The notes under the pieces: generated by a model | Database searches by the model: none | What the model saw: the letters and a program-made list of their open reading frames with translations, nothing else | Told to the model about the DNA's origin: nothing | Assembly: GCA_937901125.1 (NCBI GenBank) | Contig: CALCGT010000048.1 | Span: 1 to 42,736 of the forward strand | DNA: 42,736 nucleotides | Direction: 5' to 3' | Origin: an uncultured Clostridia bacterium | GTDB taxonomy: Bacteria > Bacillota > Clostridia > Lachnospirales > Anaerotignaceae | Position numbers and translations under genes: made by a program | Part shown: piece after piece, positions 7,044 through 14,369 of the stretch | Layout of the letters: every line of letters begins with the position of its first letter | How positions within the stretch are numbered: the first letter of the stretch is position 1

Positions 7044-7739
7044 GTGACCCATGTCACGGGTATCGCCTGCGGCAACGGCTGGAATTCGAACGGGATCTAT
7101 CAGGGCATCGCCCCCGATGTAAATATCGTTTCCGTGAAAATATTGGATCGGTATGGGCAGGGAAATTCCACCCATGCGGTACTGGGCCTCAGATGGATAA
7201 TGGACAATGCCCGCAAATATAATATTAAAGTAGTAAATCTATCCATCGGCACCAATGACAGAAAAGTCAACCTGCCTTTGAAGGAAGCCGTCGAACGGCT
7301 CTGGCAAATGGGCATCGTGGTAGTGGCTGCCGCAGGAAATCCCGATGGAAGAAACGGCTATCGTCCACCTCCTGCCGTCAGCAGCGGGGTCATTTCCGTT
7401 GGGGCATGGGAGGATAGAGGATATTTCCAGACTCCCTCCTTTTCCTTTTTTACCCAAGGGGATATGCCAGACCTTTGGGCACCGGGGGAAAATGTCATTT
7501 CCGTCCTTTCCCCGGATTATGATTTCAGCCTGCCCAATCGCAGCCGCAAAAGCATCGTCAAACAAAATTATATCACCATGAGTGGCGCATCTATGGCGAC
7601 GCCCCTCATCAGCGGTGCAGCTGCCTTGCTTCTGGTACGGAACCCCCGTGCCCGCCCCGCAGAGATCAAAAAACTGCTGCTGCAAAAAGCCAGACCCTTT
7701 GGCGGACTTCTGACAGAGGAGGTCTGCCGCACATTTTGA
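7044..7739 (+). pseudogene. S8 subtilase remnant lacking the Asp and His catalytic motifs
   Basis: The 231-codon frame covers the second half of a subtilisin-like protease. It shows VTGIACGNG, GIAPDVNIVSVKILD, the oxyanion region VVVAAAGNPDG (Asn) and the Ser motif SGASMATPLISGAA. The Asp-containing N-terminal third is missing, and the His motif GHGTHVTG reads DPVTHVTG, so the catalytic His is Pro. The frame opens only after a TAA at 6993 and has no ribosome binding site. A TTG at 7006 behind AAGGAAG starts a 13-codon peptide in another frame that may be the original beginning. An internal deletion with a frameshift would explain this. Confidence 0.75.
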
Positions 7740-7756
7740 AGAAAGGTGGTTTTCTT

Positions 7757-8185
7757 ATGTCCGAAAACACTGTTTACGCCCTCGCAAAGACCCTCCAGAA
7801 AACCGATGGGCTGGAAAAGGATTTTTCCGAAATGCTCTCCGGTCTGCGGGACACCATCGAAAAGGAATATCTGCTGAAGATCCGCTCTGCCGCCAACACG
7901 GAAAAAGCCTTCGCCGTGGAACATCCGCCCCGGGAAGTGACTTTGCTCCGGGCCATGTCCGCTTTTATGGACGAAAACGGCAAACGGCAAATCGACCGTA
8001 TGACGAAGAGCCTGCTATTCCTGCATACCATGCAGCATATCCAGCGGGGCGTAGAGGATTTTTCCGCCGGGAACCTGCTGGAAGCCCGCAGTGCAGAGGG
8101 TGGCACCCCCGAAGATCTGCCCTCTCCCAAATCCGCCAAAATGGCTGGGTTATTACTCACACTGGCTCTTGCAGACCAGTTTTAA
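7757..8185 (+). CDS. Unknown 142-residue protein
   Basis: The ATG at 7757 with AAAGGTGG about 7 bases upstream is the likely start; the frame itself opens at 7736. The protein looks soluble and mainly helical, with several Lys/Glu-rich stretches (LQKTDGLEKDFSEML, RDTIEKEYLLKI) and a hydrophobic C-terminal end (AGLLLTLALADQF). It follows the subtilase remnant by 17 bases, so it was probably its operon partner. I recognise no family. It may be a substrate or partner that outlived the protease. Confidence 0.6.
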   Translation: MSENTVYALAKTLQKTDGLEKDFSEMLSGLRDTIEKEYLLKIRSAANTEKAFAVEHPPREVTLLRAMSAFMDENGKRQIDRMTKSLLFLHTMQHIQRGVEDFSAGNLLEARSAEGGTPEDLPSPKSAKMAGLLLTLALADQF

Positions 8186-8194
8186 AAGGAAACA

Positions 8195-8221
8195 GCCTCA
8201 AGTTCTTTTCAGGCTTGAGGC
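8195..8221. terminator. Bidirectional terminator between the unknown gene and the XRE regulator
   Basis: GCCTCAAG and CTTGAGGC form a perfect 8-bp stem between the convergent genes; TTCT follows on the plus strand. Confidence 0.65.
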
Positions 8222-8235
8222 TTCTCTGCTCATTC

Positions 8236-8964
8236 TTATGTGTGATCGTTCACAACAAACATATTCATTTTTTTCAATACGCGGATATCTTCTTTAGATA
8301 CAGACAACTCCTCTTTCAGTTCATCGTTTTCTTCCAAAATTTCGGGAGAAAGGATAAATTTGAAGCAGGCAGGCAAGATAGGCTGTGTAGACAGACCACA
8401 ATATAACCCCGCCATTCTGCCGCTGTGGCTGAAGGAATTAATGGCGTAAAGAAAAGCTCTTTCTACCTTATTATTTTGATTTTCAAAATTGAAGTTTACG
8501 AAGGTATCATAGCGGCGCATAGTGCCATGATACAGCAGTTTGCACTGATAATAGTTCGTAAAATCCTCCAAATATGCGTACATATATGCGCTGAAGACGC
8601 CGTTCTCCTCTCCACCGTCCTGCACTTCGATGACGTTGCGGGCAATGCGGCTGCGTCTGCCATCGTAAAAATACATATAATATCTGCTTCTGCCCAGCTT
8701 GCGTTTGGTGGATTCCCCTTCCCCCCCCATTGCTTCTCTGGCATCTTCATAATCGATCAGCTGATTCACAGAGATCCCCAAGGCTTGGGCAATGGTAAAC
8801 AGTGTCTCAATATCAATGGAGATATCCCCATTTTCATATTTGGAAACCGTCGCCTTGCTTTTATGAATCATCCCCGCAAATGCTTCGATGGTCAGATTCT
8901 TCGTTTTTCGGTACAAACGAATCCTCTGCCCCACATAGATACTGATTTCTTTCATCTCTTTCAC
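8236..8964 (-). CDS. XRE-family transcriptional regulator with unknown C-terminal domain
   Basis: A 242-residue protein. A Cro/CI-type helix-turn-helix spans about residues 8-68 (VGQRIRLYRKTKNLTIEAFA, KSKATVSKYENGDISIDIETL, ALGISVNQLIDY). From about residue 90 comes a beta-rich domain with many Tyr residues (YYMYFYDGRR, YYQCKLLYHG), and at the end a charged helix (EENDELKEELSVSKEDIRVL). The C-terminal part probably senses a ligand, but I recognise no named domain. The start is GTG 8964 with AGGAG 9 bases upstream; the ATG three codons later is possible. It stands alone and its target is unknown. Confidence 0.8.
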   Translation of the reverse strand: MKEMKEISIYVGQRIRLYRKTKNLTIEAFAGMIHKSKATVSKYENGDISIDIETLFTIAQALGISVNQLIDYEDAREAMGGEGESTKRKLGRSRYYMYFYDGRRSRIARNVIEVQDGGEENGVFSAYMYAYLEDFTNYYQCKLLYHGTMRRYDTFVNFNFENQNNKVERAFLYAINSFSHSGRMAGLYCGLSTQPILPACFKFILSPEILEENDELKEELSVSKEDIRVLKKMNMFVVNDHT

Positions 8965-9002
8965 CTACGTTTTCTCCTAATCGTTCTCTGTCGTATTTCT
9001 CA

Positions 9003-9011
9003 ATTATAGCA
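9003..9011 (-). promoter_or_regulatory. Extended -10 promoter element of the XRE gene
   Basis: TGCTATAAT on the minus strand, about 40 bases before the GTG start. No good -35 is present, as is common with extended -10 promoters. Confidence 0.5.
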
Positions 9012-9573
9012 TGTAAAGAATGAACTTTTTTATATCAGGTTTATTATAGTATAAAGATTCCTATAAAAAAAGTATTCTTTCCAATACTTGATGCATTTTT
9101 ATGGAAACTTTACACGGAAATTTTCACAAAAGGACAACCGCCTGATTTCCGAAAAAACTGTTTCCTGACACTACGACTGCTCATAAAAAAATACAACGCC
9201 TTTTTCGGGCATTTTCACTCCAAAAGTTTCTTTACACTTAATTTTTCCCATTTATTTACAGTTTCTTTAGGAATTCATTGTACATCATTGTAACATATAA
9301 ATAGAAGAAAATCTATATTTTTTCGCCAAAACTTCTAAAATAGTTCCTGTAAAACACGAATGTATTTGTATGATTTGACAAACATATTTTCAACAAACAA
9401 CCCTTCCTCCCCTTCTTATATTGACATTATGTCAATTTCATAATAATAAGAAAATCTATGAATTTTCGTCCATTTTCTAATGATTTTGTAAAAACATCTG
9501 GTTTTCCATCGTTTTTTCCACTCTGAATACAAGGAATATGCCCTTTCGTTTCACTAAACTATTTTTCATTCAT

Positions 9574-9602
9574 TTGCCGAAATTTTGTTTTTCAGGCATA
9601 AT
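9574..9602 (+). promoter_or_regulatory. Promoter of brnQ
   Basis: TTGCCG (9574-9579), a 17-base spacer and CATAAT (9597-9602). A leader of about 80 bases follows. Confidence 0.5.
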
Positions 9603-9617
9603 ATAGATTGTAAGACA

Positions 9618-9638
9618 ACCGAAGCACTTCACTTCGGT
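9618..9638 (+). promoter_or_regulatory. Hairpin in the brnQ leader
   Basis: ACCGAAG and CTTCGGT pair perfectly around the 7-base loop CACTTCA near the predicted 5' end of the transcript. There is no T run, so it is not a terminator. It may stabilise the message or bind a regulator. Confidence 0.4.
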
Positions 9639-9691
9639 GTATTTTAGAGAAAAAGATTTGAGAAAAGATTTGTTTAGGAGGAGTTCAATTT

Positions 9692-11011
9692 ATGCGTAAA
9701 AAGACAAGTTTGAAGGACATTGCCGTAATCGGGCTGGCACTGTTTGCAATGTTTTTTGGTGCTGGCAACCTGATTTTCCCCCCTCACCTGGGCACAAATG
9801 CAGGCAGTGAGTGGTTCCTGGGCTTTATGTGTTTCTTTGTAGCTGACGTAGGTCTGGCTCTGGTAGCTATTCTTTCCATGATCAAAAGCGGCGACGTTTC
9901 CATTCAAGGCGTAACCAAAAAGCTGGGTTCCGTTCCTTCTGTTATCATCAATACCCTGATCGTTCTGTGTATCGGGCCTTTCTTGGCAATTCCCCGTACT
10001 GCAGCGACAACCTTTGAAATGGGCGTAATGCCTCTGTTCCCCAGCATCAATAGTTGGATGTTTGGCGCAGTTTTCTTCGGTCTGGTTCTGCTGTTCACTG
10101 TACGCCCCTCTGGCGTTGTAGACGTAATCGGTAAATATCTGACACCTGTACTGGTTGCCTGTCTGCTAGCGATGATCGTCATCGGTTTTGTAAACCCCAT
10201 CGGCGATATCAGCACAGTGGCAAAATTCGACACAGTAAAAGAAGGCATTATGTCCGGTTACCAGACCATGGACGTTCTGGCTTCCATCGTATTTGTTATC
10301 ATTATCATTTCCGCCGCGAAGGATAAAGGCTATACAGAAACAAAAGACACTATGAACGTTGTAATCAAATCCAGTATTTTTGCTGCCATCGCTCTGTTCA
10401 TAATTTATGGCGGTCTGGCATTCCTGGGTGCGACAACATCTGCTGGCAGCTTTGAATCTTATAACCAGACAGGTCTGGTAGTAGCCATCACCCAGTCTCT
10501 GATCGGCAGCTACGGCGTACTGGTTCTGGCAATTATCGTATTCTTTGCCTGCCTGACCACAGCTATCGGTCTGGTTTCTTCCTGCGCATCCTATTTTGAA
10601 GGCCTGACAAAAGGAAAAGTTTCCTATACAAAGGCAGTTATCCTGACTGTTGCCTTCAGCTATATTGTATCCAATTTTGGTATTTCTACTATCATCAGCA
10701 TTGCTTCTCCCGTACTGAGCCTGCTGTATCCTGTTGTTCTGGTGATGATCGTGTTGAATTTCTTCGGCAGTCGCATCAAAAACAACAATATCTATATCTT
10801 TGCAGCAGCCTTTGCTCTGGCAGCAAGTGCAGCAGAAGTCCTGTGCGGCTTCGGTCTGCCTCTGGAATTCATCCACAAACTGCCCCTGGGCTCCTTCCAG
10901 TGCGGCTGGATCGTTCCTGCTATCGTCGGCGGCATCATCGGTAATTTTGTGCCCGCTTCCGAAAGAAACTTCTCTTTCGGCAAAGACGAAGAAGATATTG
11001 ATGCTATCTGA
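9692..11011 (+). CDS. brnQ: Branched-chain amino acid:cation symporter BrnQ
   Basis: A 439-residue integral membrane protein with about 12 helices, of the LIVCS family, which imports leucine, isoleucine and valine with Na+ or H+. The family signature LALFAMFFGAGNLIFPP is visible at residues 15-31. Other typical parts are the TVRPSGVVDVIGKYLTP loop and the FFACLTTAIGLVSSCASYFE segment near 280-300. The start has AGGAGG 9 bases upstream, and length and ends are normal. It has its own promoter and terminator. In an amino-acid-fermenting anaerobe it would feed Stickland-type or branched-chain acid metabolism; that is inference. Confidence 0.95.
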   Translation: MRKKTSLKDIAVIGLALFAMFFGAGNLIFPPHLGTNAGSEWFLGFMCFFVADVGLALVAILSMIKSGDVSIQGVTKKLGSVPSVIINTLIVLCIGPFLAIPRTAATTFEMGVMPLFPSINSWMFGAVFFGLVLLFTVRPSGVVDVIGKYLTPVLVACLLAMIVIGFVNPIGDISTVAKFDTVKEGIMSGYQTMDVLASIVFVIIIISAAKDKGYTETKDTMNVVIKSSIFAAIALFIIYGGLAFLGATTSAGSFESYNQTGLVVAITQSLIGSYGVLVLAIIVFFACLTTAIGLVSSCASYFEGLTKGKVSYTKAVILTVAFSYIVSNFGISTIISIASPVLSLLYPVVLVMIVLNFFGSRIKNNNIYIFAAAFALAASAAEVLCGFGLPLEFIHKLPLGSFQCGWIVPAIVGGIIGNFVPASERNFSFGKDEEDIDAI

Positions 11012-11030
11012 TAAAATCTGTGGTAGAATA

Positions 11031-11060
11031 GACACCGTAAAAAATACGGTGTCTTTTTTT
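11031..11060 (+). terminator. Terminator of brnQ
   Basis: GACACCGTA and TACGGTGTC form a perfect 9-bp stem followed by seven T. Confidence 0.9.
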
Positions 11061-11080
11061 ATTGAAAAATTTTCTATTTC

Positions 11081-11109
11081 GCAAACTTTTTTGCCTGTCC
11101 GCCCATCTA
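11081..11109 (+). promoter_or_regulatory. Candidate ECF-type autoregulated promoter
   Basis: GCAAAC (11081-11086) and CATCTA (11104-11109), 17 bases apart, resemble the AAC / CGTC elements of ECF sigma promoters and lie about 70 bases before the sigma factor gene. One of the four core -10 bases differs from CGTC. Confidence 0.4.
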
Positions 11110-11178
11110 TACTATAGAAAACGGAATCAAAGTTTTCCAAGCTATCCGGAAAGCAATAGAAACAGGAGGTACCCCTAT

Positions 11179-11667
11179 ATGCAGGACATTTATGACTGCA
11201 CTGTGCAATATATCATTGAAAATCAAAATAAATTTTATCGTCTGGCATACAGCTATGTACAGGAAGAACAAGCTGCATTGGATGTGGTGCAAAATGCCAT
11301 CTGCCGTGCCCTGGAAGGCTGCTTTGGACTGAAAAACCCCTTGGCACTGAAAACGTGGTTTTACCGCATCCTTGTCAATGAATCGCTGCAATATCTGCGC
11401 AAACGAAAAAAAGAAACGACGCTGACAGAAGAACACACAGCAACCCTCACCTATTGTGAGCCCGCCTTTGAAGAGGATAAACGAGCCTACGAAGCCGTGA
11501 TGCAACTGCCCGAAACTATGAAAACCGTCGTACTCCTCCATTTTTATGAGGACCTGACCCTAAAACAGATCGCAGAAATCACTGACACCCCGCTCAGCAC
11601 CGTAAAGACCCGACTCTACAGTGCCCTGAAAAAACTCAAATCGACCCTGAAGGAGGAAGCTTTATGA
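11179..11667 (+). CDS. sigV: ECF RNA polymerase sigma factor (SigV-like)
   Basis: A 162-residue group 4 sigma factor. Region 2 lies at about residues 10-75 (FYRLAYSYVQEEQAALDVVQ, LKTWFYRILVNESLQYLRKR) and region 4 at about 105-158 (MKTVVLLHFYEDLTLKQIAE, PLSTVKTRLYSALKKLK). The ATG at 11179 is chosen because AGGAGG lies 9 bases upstream. Its last codons overlap the following RsiV-like gene (ATGA), the usual sigma/anti-sigma arrangement. In Bacillus and Clostridioides the homologous SigV/CsfV responds to lysozyme. The SigV assignment rests mainly on the RsiV-like partner. Confidence 0.85.
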   Translation: MQDIYDCTVQYIIENQNKFYRLAYSYVQEEQAALDVVQNAICRALEGCFGLKNPLALKTWFYRILVNESLQYLRKRKKETTLTEEHTATLTYCEPAFEEDKRAYEAVMQLPETMKTVVLLHFYEDLTLKQIAEITDTPLSTVKTRLYSALKKLKSTLKEEAL

Positions 11668-12584
11668 ATCCCGAAAATGGCAAAAAGACTTACGAGTCCA
11701 TTGAGATCCCCGAAAAATTGAATGAAATAGTGACCCAGACGATTGCATCCAAAAATAAGGAGGAACTTCGCATGAAATATGAAGAACAGAAAGAAACAAA
11801 GAAAACCGCATCCCGTCGCCCCGTTTGGAGAAGCTGTGCCGCTGCTGCAGCAGCAATCCTAGTGGCAGGGACAGTAGGCCTGAATACCAGCCCTGTCTTT
11901 GCGGAAGAAATGAGCAAAGTGCCCGTCATCGGACAGTTGGCCCAGGTATTGACCTTCCGTTCCTTCCAGGGAACAGAGGGCGATGTGGAACTGAATGTAA
12001 ATGTACCCGTGGTACGGGGCACAGACGGCAAAGAACTACCCGCAAAGGTTAATGCTCAGATCCAGCAGATCACTGCCAATTATGAAGCCCAGGCGAAGGC
12101 TGACATGGCGGAATATAAAGAATCCTTCTTTGCAACAGGCGGCACAGAAGAAGAATGGGCAGGACGCACCATGGATCTGTTCATCGATTACGACGTAAAA
12201 TATTTTACAGACGATATCCTCTCTCTGGAAGTGACCACAGCCAAAAGCTGGGTTTCTACCGATGAAGAACGCAGCTACTACAACATCGATCTGAAAAACG
12301 ACAAAGAACTGACATTAGAAGATCTGCTGGGCGAAGATTACGTTTCCATCTGCAACAAGAGCATTGTGGAACAGATCAACGAACGGATCGCCGCAGATGA
12401 CAGCCTGTCCTTCTTCGGCTACGGCAAAGACACAGATGAGATCGATTCCATGGACGGCTTCGAAACTGTGGATGCAAGCACATCCTTCTACCTGAACGCT
12501 GATGGCGAAGTAGTGATCTCCTTCCCCGAATATTCCATCGCTCCCGGCTACATGGGTATCCAGGAATTTGTAATCAATCGTTAA
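11664..12584 (+). CDS. rsiV: RsiV-like anti-sigma factor (DUF4163/DUF3298)
   Basis: A 306-residue type II membrane protein. A cytoplasmic part of about 50 residues should hold the sigma factor. One membrane helix follows at about 53-75 (RSCAAAAAAILVAGTVGL), then an extracellular domain. That domain has a DUF4163-like half (about 80-180) and a DUF3298-like half (about 190-300; YYNIDLKNDKELTLEDLLG, FYLNADGEVVISFPEYSIAPG). B. subtilis RsiV has this layout, binds lysozyme directly and is then cut by signal peptidase and RasP. Length agrees with RsiV. The ATGA overlap with the sigma gene implies matched synthesis. Confidence 0.85.
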   Translation: MNPENGKKTYESIEIPEKLNEIVTQTIASKNKEELRMKYEEQKETKKTASRRPVWRSCAAAAAAILVAGTVGLNTSPVFAEEMSKVPVIGQLAQVLTFRSFQGTEGDVELNVNVPVVRGTDGKELPAKVNAQIQQITANYEAQAKADMAEYKESFFATGGTEEEWAGRTMDLFIDYDVKYFTDDILSLEVTTAKSWVSTDEERSYYNIDLKNDKELTLEDLLGEDYVSICNKSIVEQINERIAADDSLSFFGYGKDTDEIDSMDGFETVDASTSFYLNADGEVVISFPEYSIAPGYMGIQEFVINR

Positions 12585-12608
12585 GACCTTGGAACTCTTT
12601 CTCTATAG

Positions 12609-12644
12609 AAAAAAAGGTATTTCCATTTTGGAAATACCTTTTTT
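12609..12644. terminator. Bidirectional terminator between rsiV and the FAD dehydrogenase
   Basis: GGTATTTCC and GGAAATACC pair around ATTTT, flanked by six A and six T, so it works for both converging genes. Confidence 0.9.
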
Positions 12645-12659
12645 CATGATTATGATAGA

Positions 12660-14042
12660 TTATTTTTCAAGGATTTTATCGGCTACATACATGCCATTGG
12701 CCGCCGCCTGAGACAGAGAGCGGGTAAAGCCTGCCCCATCGCCGATGGCATAGATGCCGGGGCAGCCATCGATCTCAAATTCTGTACATTTGGGACGGGC
12801 GGAATAATATTTACATTCGATACCATAGAGCAGGGTATCATGGTTCGCCGTACCAGGGGCGATCTTATCCAAGGCGTGGAGGGTCTCAATGATATTATCC
12901 AGCTGGCGTTTGGGCATACAAAGGCTCAGATCCCCCGCCACCGCCTTCAGGGTCGGGCGCGTGGTAGACTTTGCCATACGGCTTTCATCGGAACGTCTGC
13001 CCTGTTCCAAATCCCCCAGCCTCTGCACCATAACGCTGCCACCGCTGATGAGGTTCGCCAGACTTGCCACATATCTTGCGTATTCGATGGGCTGACGGAA
13101 GGGTTCCGTAAAGCGGATGGTAGAAAGCAGTGCAAAGTTGGAATTTTCCGTTTTTCTTGCCTGTTCCCGATAGGAATGACCATTGACCGTCAGCACGCCG
13201 CCGGTGTTTTCCGTCACCACCTGCCCGCCTTCATTGAAGCAGAACATTCTGGTGATATCGCCATACTGCTTAGAACGATACCAAATCTTAGGCTCATAGA
13301 TCTTCTGGCTGAAATGATCCCAGATCATACGAGGCAGTTCTACCCGAACGCCGATATCCACCTGATTATTTTTCAAAGAAATTCCATTCTTTTCACACCA
13401 AGCGGAGAAGAAACGGCTGCCTGCCCGCCCCACTGCGAAAATAATCTGCTCCGCAGTAATGGTCTGTTCTTCCCCTTGGCAGGAAAGAAGAATTTCCCGT
13501 GTATCCTTATTGATATCCAGTGCCGCTGAATCCGTGGCAATATCAATCTTCGTTTCCAGATATTCGATCAGCTTCCGCATGGTGTCGAAATTGCTGTCTG
13601 TGCCCAGATGCTTCAGCTGTGCCTGGCTCATGTGCAGATCATGCTGCAGGCAAAGGCGTTTCAGCTCATCGCTGGGCATGAAACGTTCCGTGGTGGCACC
13701 AAATTTCACCAGCACGCTGTCTGCCTCTTCAATATAATGGATAACCGTCTGGGGTTCCAAAAAATCCGTCAGCCAGCCGCCGTATTCTGTAGAAATGACA
13801 TATTTCCCATCGGAGAAGGCACCAGCCCCTGCCATCCCTTCCATGATGGCACAGGATGCACATTTTACGCATTTATCTACCTTGCCCAACACGATGGGGC
13901 AATGACGCTGTTTGATGGCGTGACCTTTTTCCAAGATCAGCACCTGCAGCTCCGGTTTATTCTCGATCAAACGGTAGGCAGTCATGATGCCGCCAATCCC
14001 GCCGCCAATGATGGCTACGTCATAGTGTTTTTTCAGTTTCAT
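12660..14042 (-). CDS. FAD-dependent dehydrogenase of the COG2509 type
   Basis: A 460-residue flavoprotein. The dinucleotide-binding motif DVAIIGGGIGGIMTAYRL lies at residues 8-25, the family-specific cysteine segment HCPIVLGKVDKCVKCASC at about 47-64, and FSDGKY just after it. The C-terminal FAD motif is GCPGIYAIGDGAGFTRSLSQ. COG2509 members are widespread in Firmicutes and their reaction is not established. The Cys-rich N-terminal segment suggests a metal or redox site. Gene length is normal. It is monocistronic behind a structured leader of about 130 bases. Confidence 0.85.
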   Translation of the reverse strand: MKLKKHYDVAIIGGGIGGIMTAYRLIENKPELQVLILEKGHAIKQRHCPIVLGKVDKCVKCASCAIMEGMAGAGAFSDGKYVISTEYGGWLTDFLEPQTVIHYIEEADSVLVKFGATTERFMPSDELKRLCLQHDLHMSQAQLKHLGTDSNFDTMRKLIEYLETKIDIATDSAALDINKDTREILLSCQGEEQTITAEQIIFAVGRAGSRFFSAWCEKNGISLKNNQVDIGVRVELPRMIWDHFSQKIYEPKIWYRSKQYGDITRMFCFNEGGQVVTENTGGVLTVNGHSYREQARKTENSNFALLSTIRFTEPFRQPIEYARYVASLANLISGGSVMVQRLGDLEQGRRSDESRMAKSTTRPTLKAVAGDLSLCMPKRQLDNIIETLHALDKIAPGTANHDTLLYGIECKYYSARPKCTEFEIDGCPGIYAIGDGAGFTRSLSQAAANGMYVADKILEK

Positions 14043-14058
14043 TTTTCCTACGCCTCCT

Positions 14059-14074
14059 GCGGGCCGTCGCCCGC
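14059..14074 (-). promoter_or_regulatory. GC-rich hairpin next to the FAD gene ribosome binding site
   Basis: GCGGGC and GCCCGC pair around a 4-base loop, ending directly before AGGAGGCG, the ribosome binding site of the FAD dehydrogenase. A stable stem this close could influence translation initiation. Confidence 0.55.
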
Positions 14075-14111
14075 TTTATATTTATAAAGCAAAAATGTAT
14101 AAAAATACCAC

Positions 14112-14165
14112 TTTACACAAAAAGAAAGCGAAGCAATTCTTTTTTGTGTAAGGAATGTTTTGCTT
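14112..14165 (-). promoter_or_regulatory. Leader with two competing hairpins
   Basis: TTACACAAAAAGAA pairs with TTCTTTTTTGTGTAA (one bulged base), enclosing AGCGAAGCAA. The GAAGCAA in that loop can instead pair with TTGCTTC just outside the stem (about 14158-14164). The two structures exclude each other, an arrangement typical of attenuators and other RNA switches. Confidence 0.4.
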
Positions 14166-14177
14166 CACTTACGATTT

Positions 14178-14207
14178 ATTTTAACCCAAAATCCCCTTTC
14201 TTGTCAA
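14178..14207 (-). promoter_or_regulatory. Sigma-A promoter of the FAD dehydrogenase
   Basis: On the minus strand TTGACA (14202-14207), an 18-base spacer and TAAAAT (14178-14183). This places the transcript start near 14171. Confidence 0.75.
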
Positions 14208-14294
14208 CCACATTCCACAGGGATACCCTTCCTGCGTTTTTCGTCAGAAAATCTTCCAGTTTTTCCTCATTCTGCATAATCATTCAAATATAAG

Positions 14295-14323
14295 TTGTTT
14301 TCACCTTCTATCTATGGTATAAT
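14295..14323 (+). promoter_or_regulatory. Promoter of the stalk-domain gene
   Basis: TTGTTT (14295-14300), a 17-base spacer and an extended -10 TGGTATAAT (TATAAT at 14318-14323), 47 bases before the ATG. Confidence 0.7.
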
Positions 14324-14369
14324 ATTTAAAATAAGATTACGCATCCTTTCATAAAAAGGGGGATTTCTT

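Larger units (their letters stand above)
8965..9691. other. Long AT-rich intergenic region upstream of brnQ
   Basis: A 727-base stretch without a credible gene on either strand. It contains an extended -10 element for the XRE gene (TGCTATAAT on the minus strand, 9003-9011), a perfect 7-bp hairpin (9070-9089), the brnQ promoter (9574-9602) and a leader hairpin (9618-9638). About 480 bases (9090-9570) show nothing I can name. They could hold a small RNA, a longer control region or a decayed gene. Confidence 0.5.
14043..14369. other. Divergent control region between the FAD gene and the stalk-domain gene
   Basis: A 327-base spacer. It holds the promoter (14178-14207, minus) and structured leader (14043-14171, minus) of the FAD dehydrogenase, and the promoter of the stalk-domain gene (14295-14323, plus). 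No gene was seen in it. Confidence 0.7.

Noticed and set aside
403..7062. The 12-base direct repeat CATGTCACGGGT at 402 and 7050 as attachment sites around the serine recombinase
   Set aside because: Matches of 12 bases are expected by chance many times in 42 kb, and the interval contains an ordinary transporter operon with its own terminator.
9736..9756. A TGGCAC / TTGC pair resembling a sigma-54 promoter
   Set aside because: The spacing is wrong and it lies inside the brnQ coding region.
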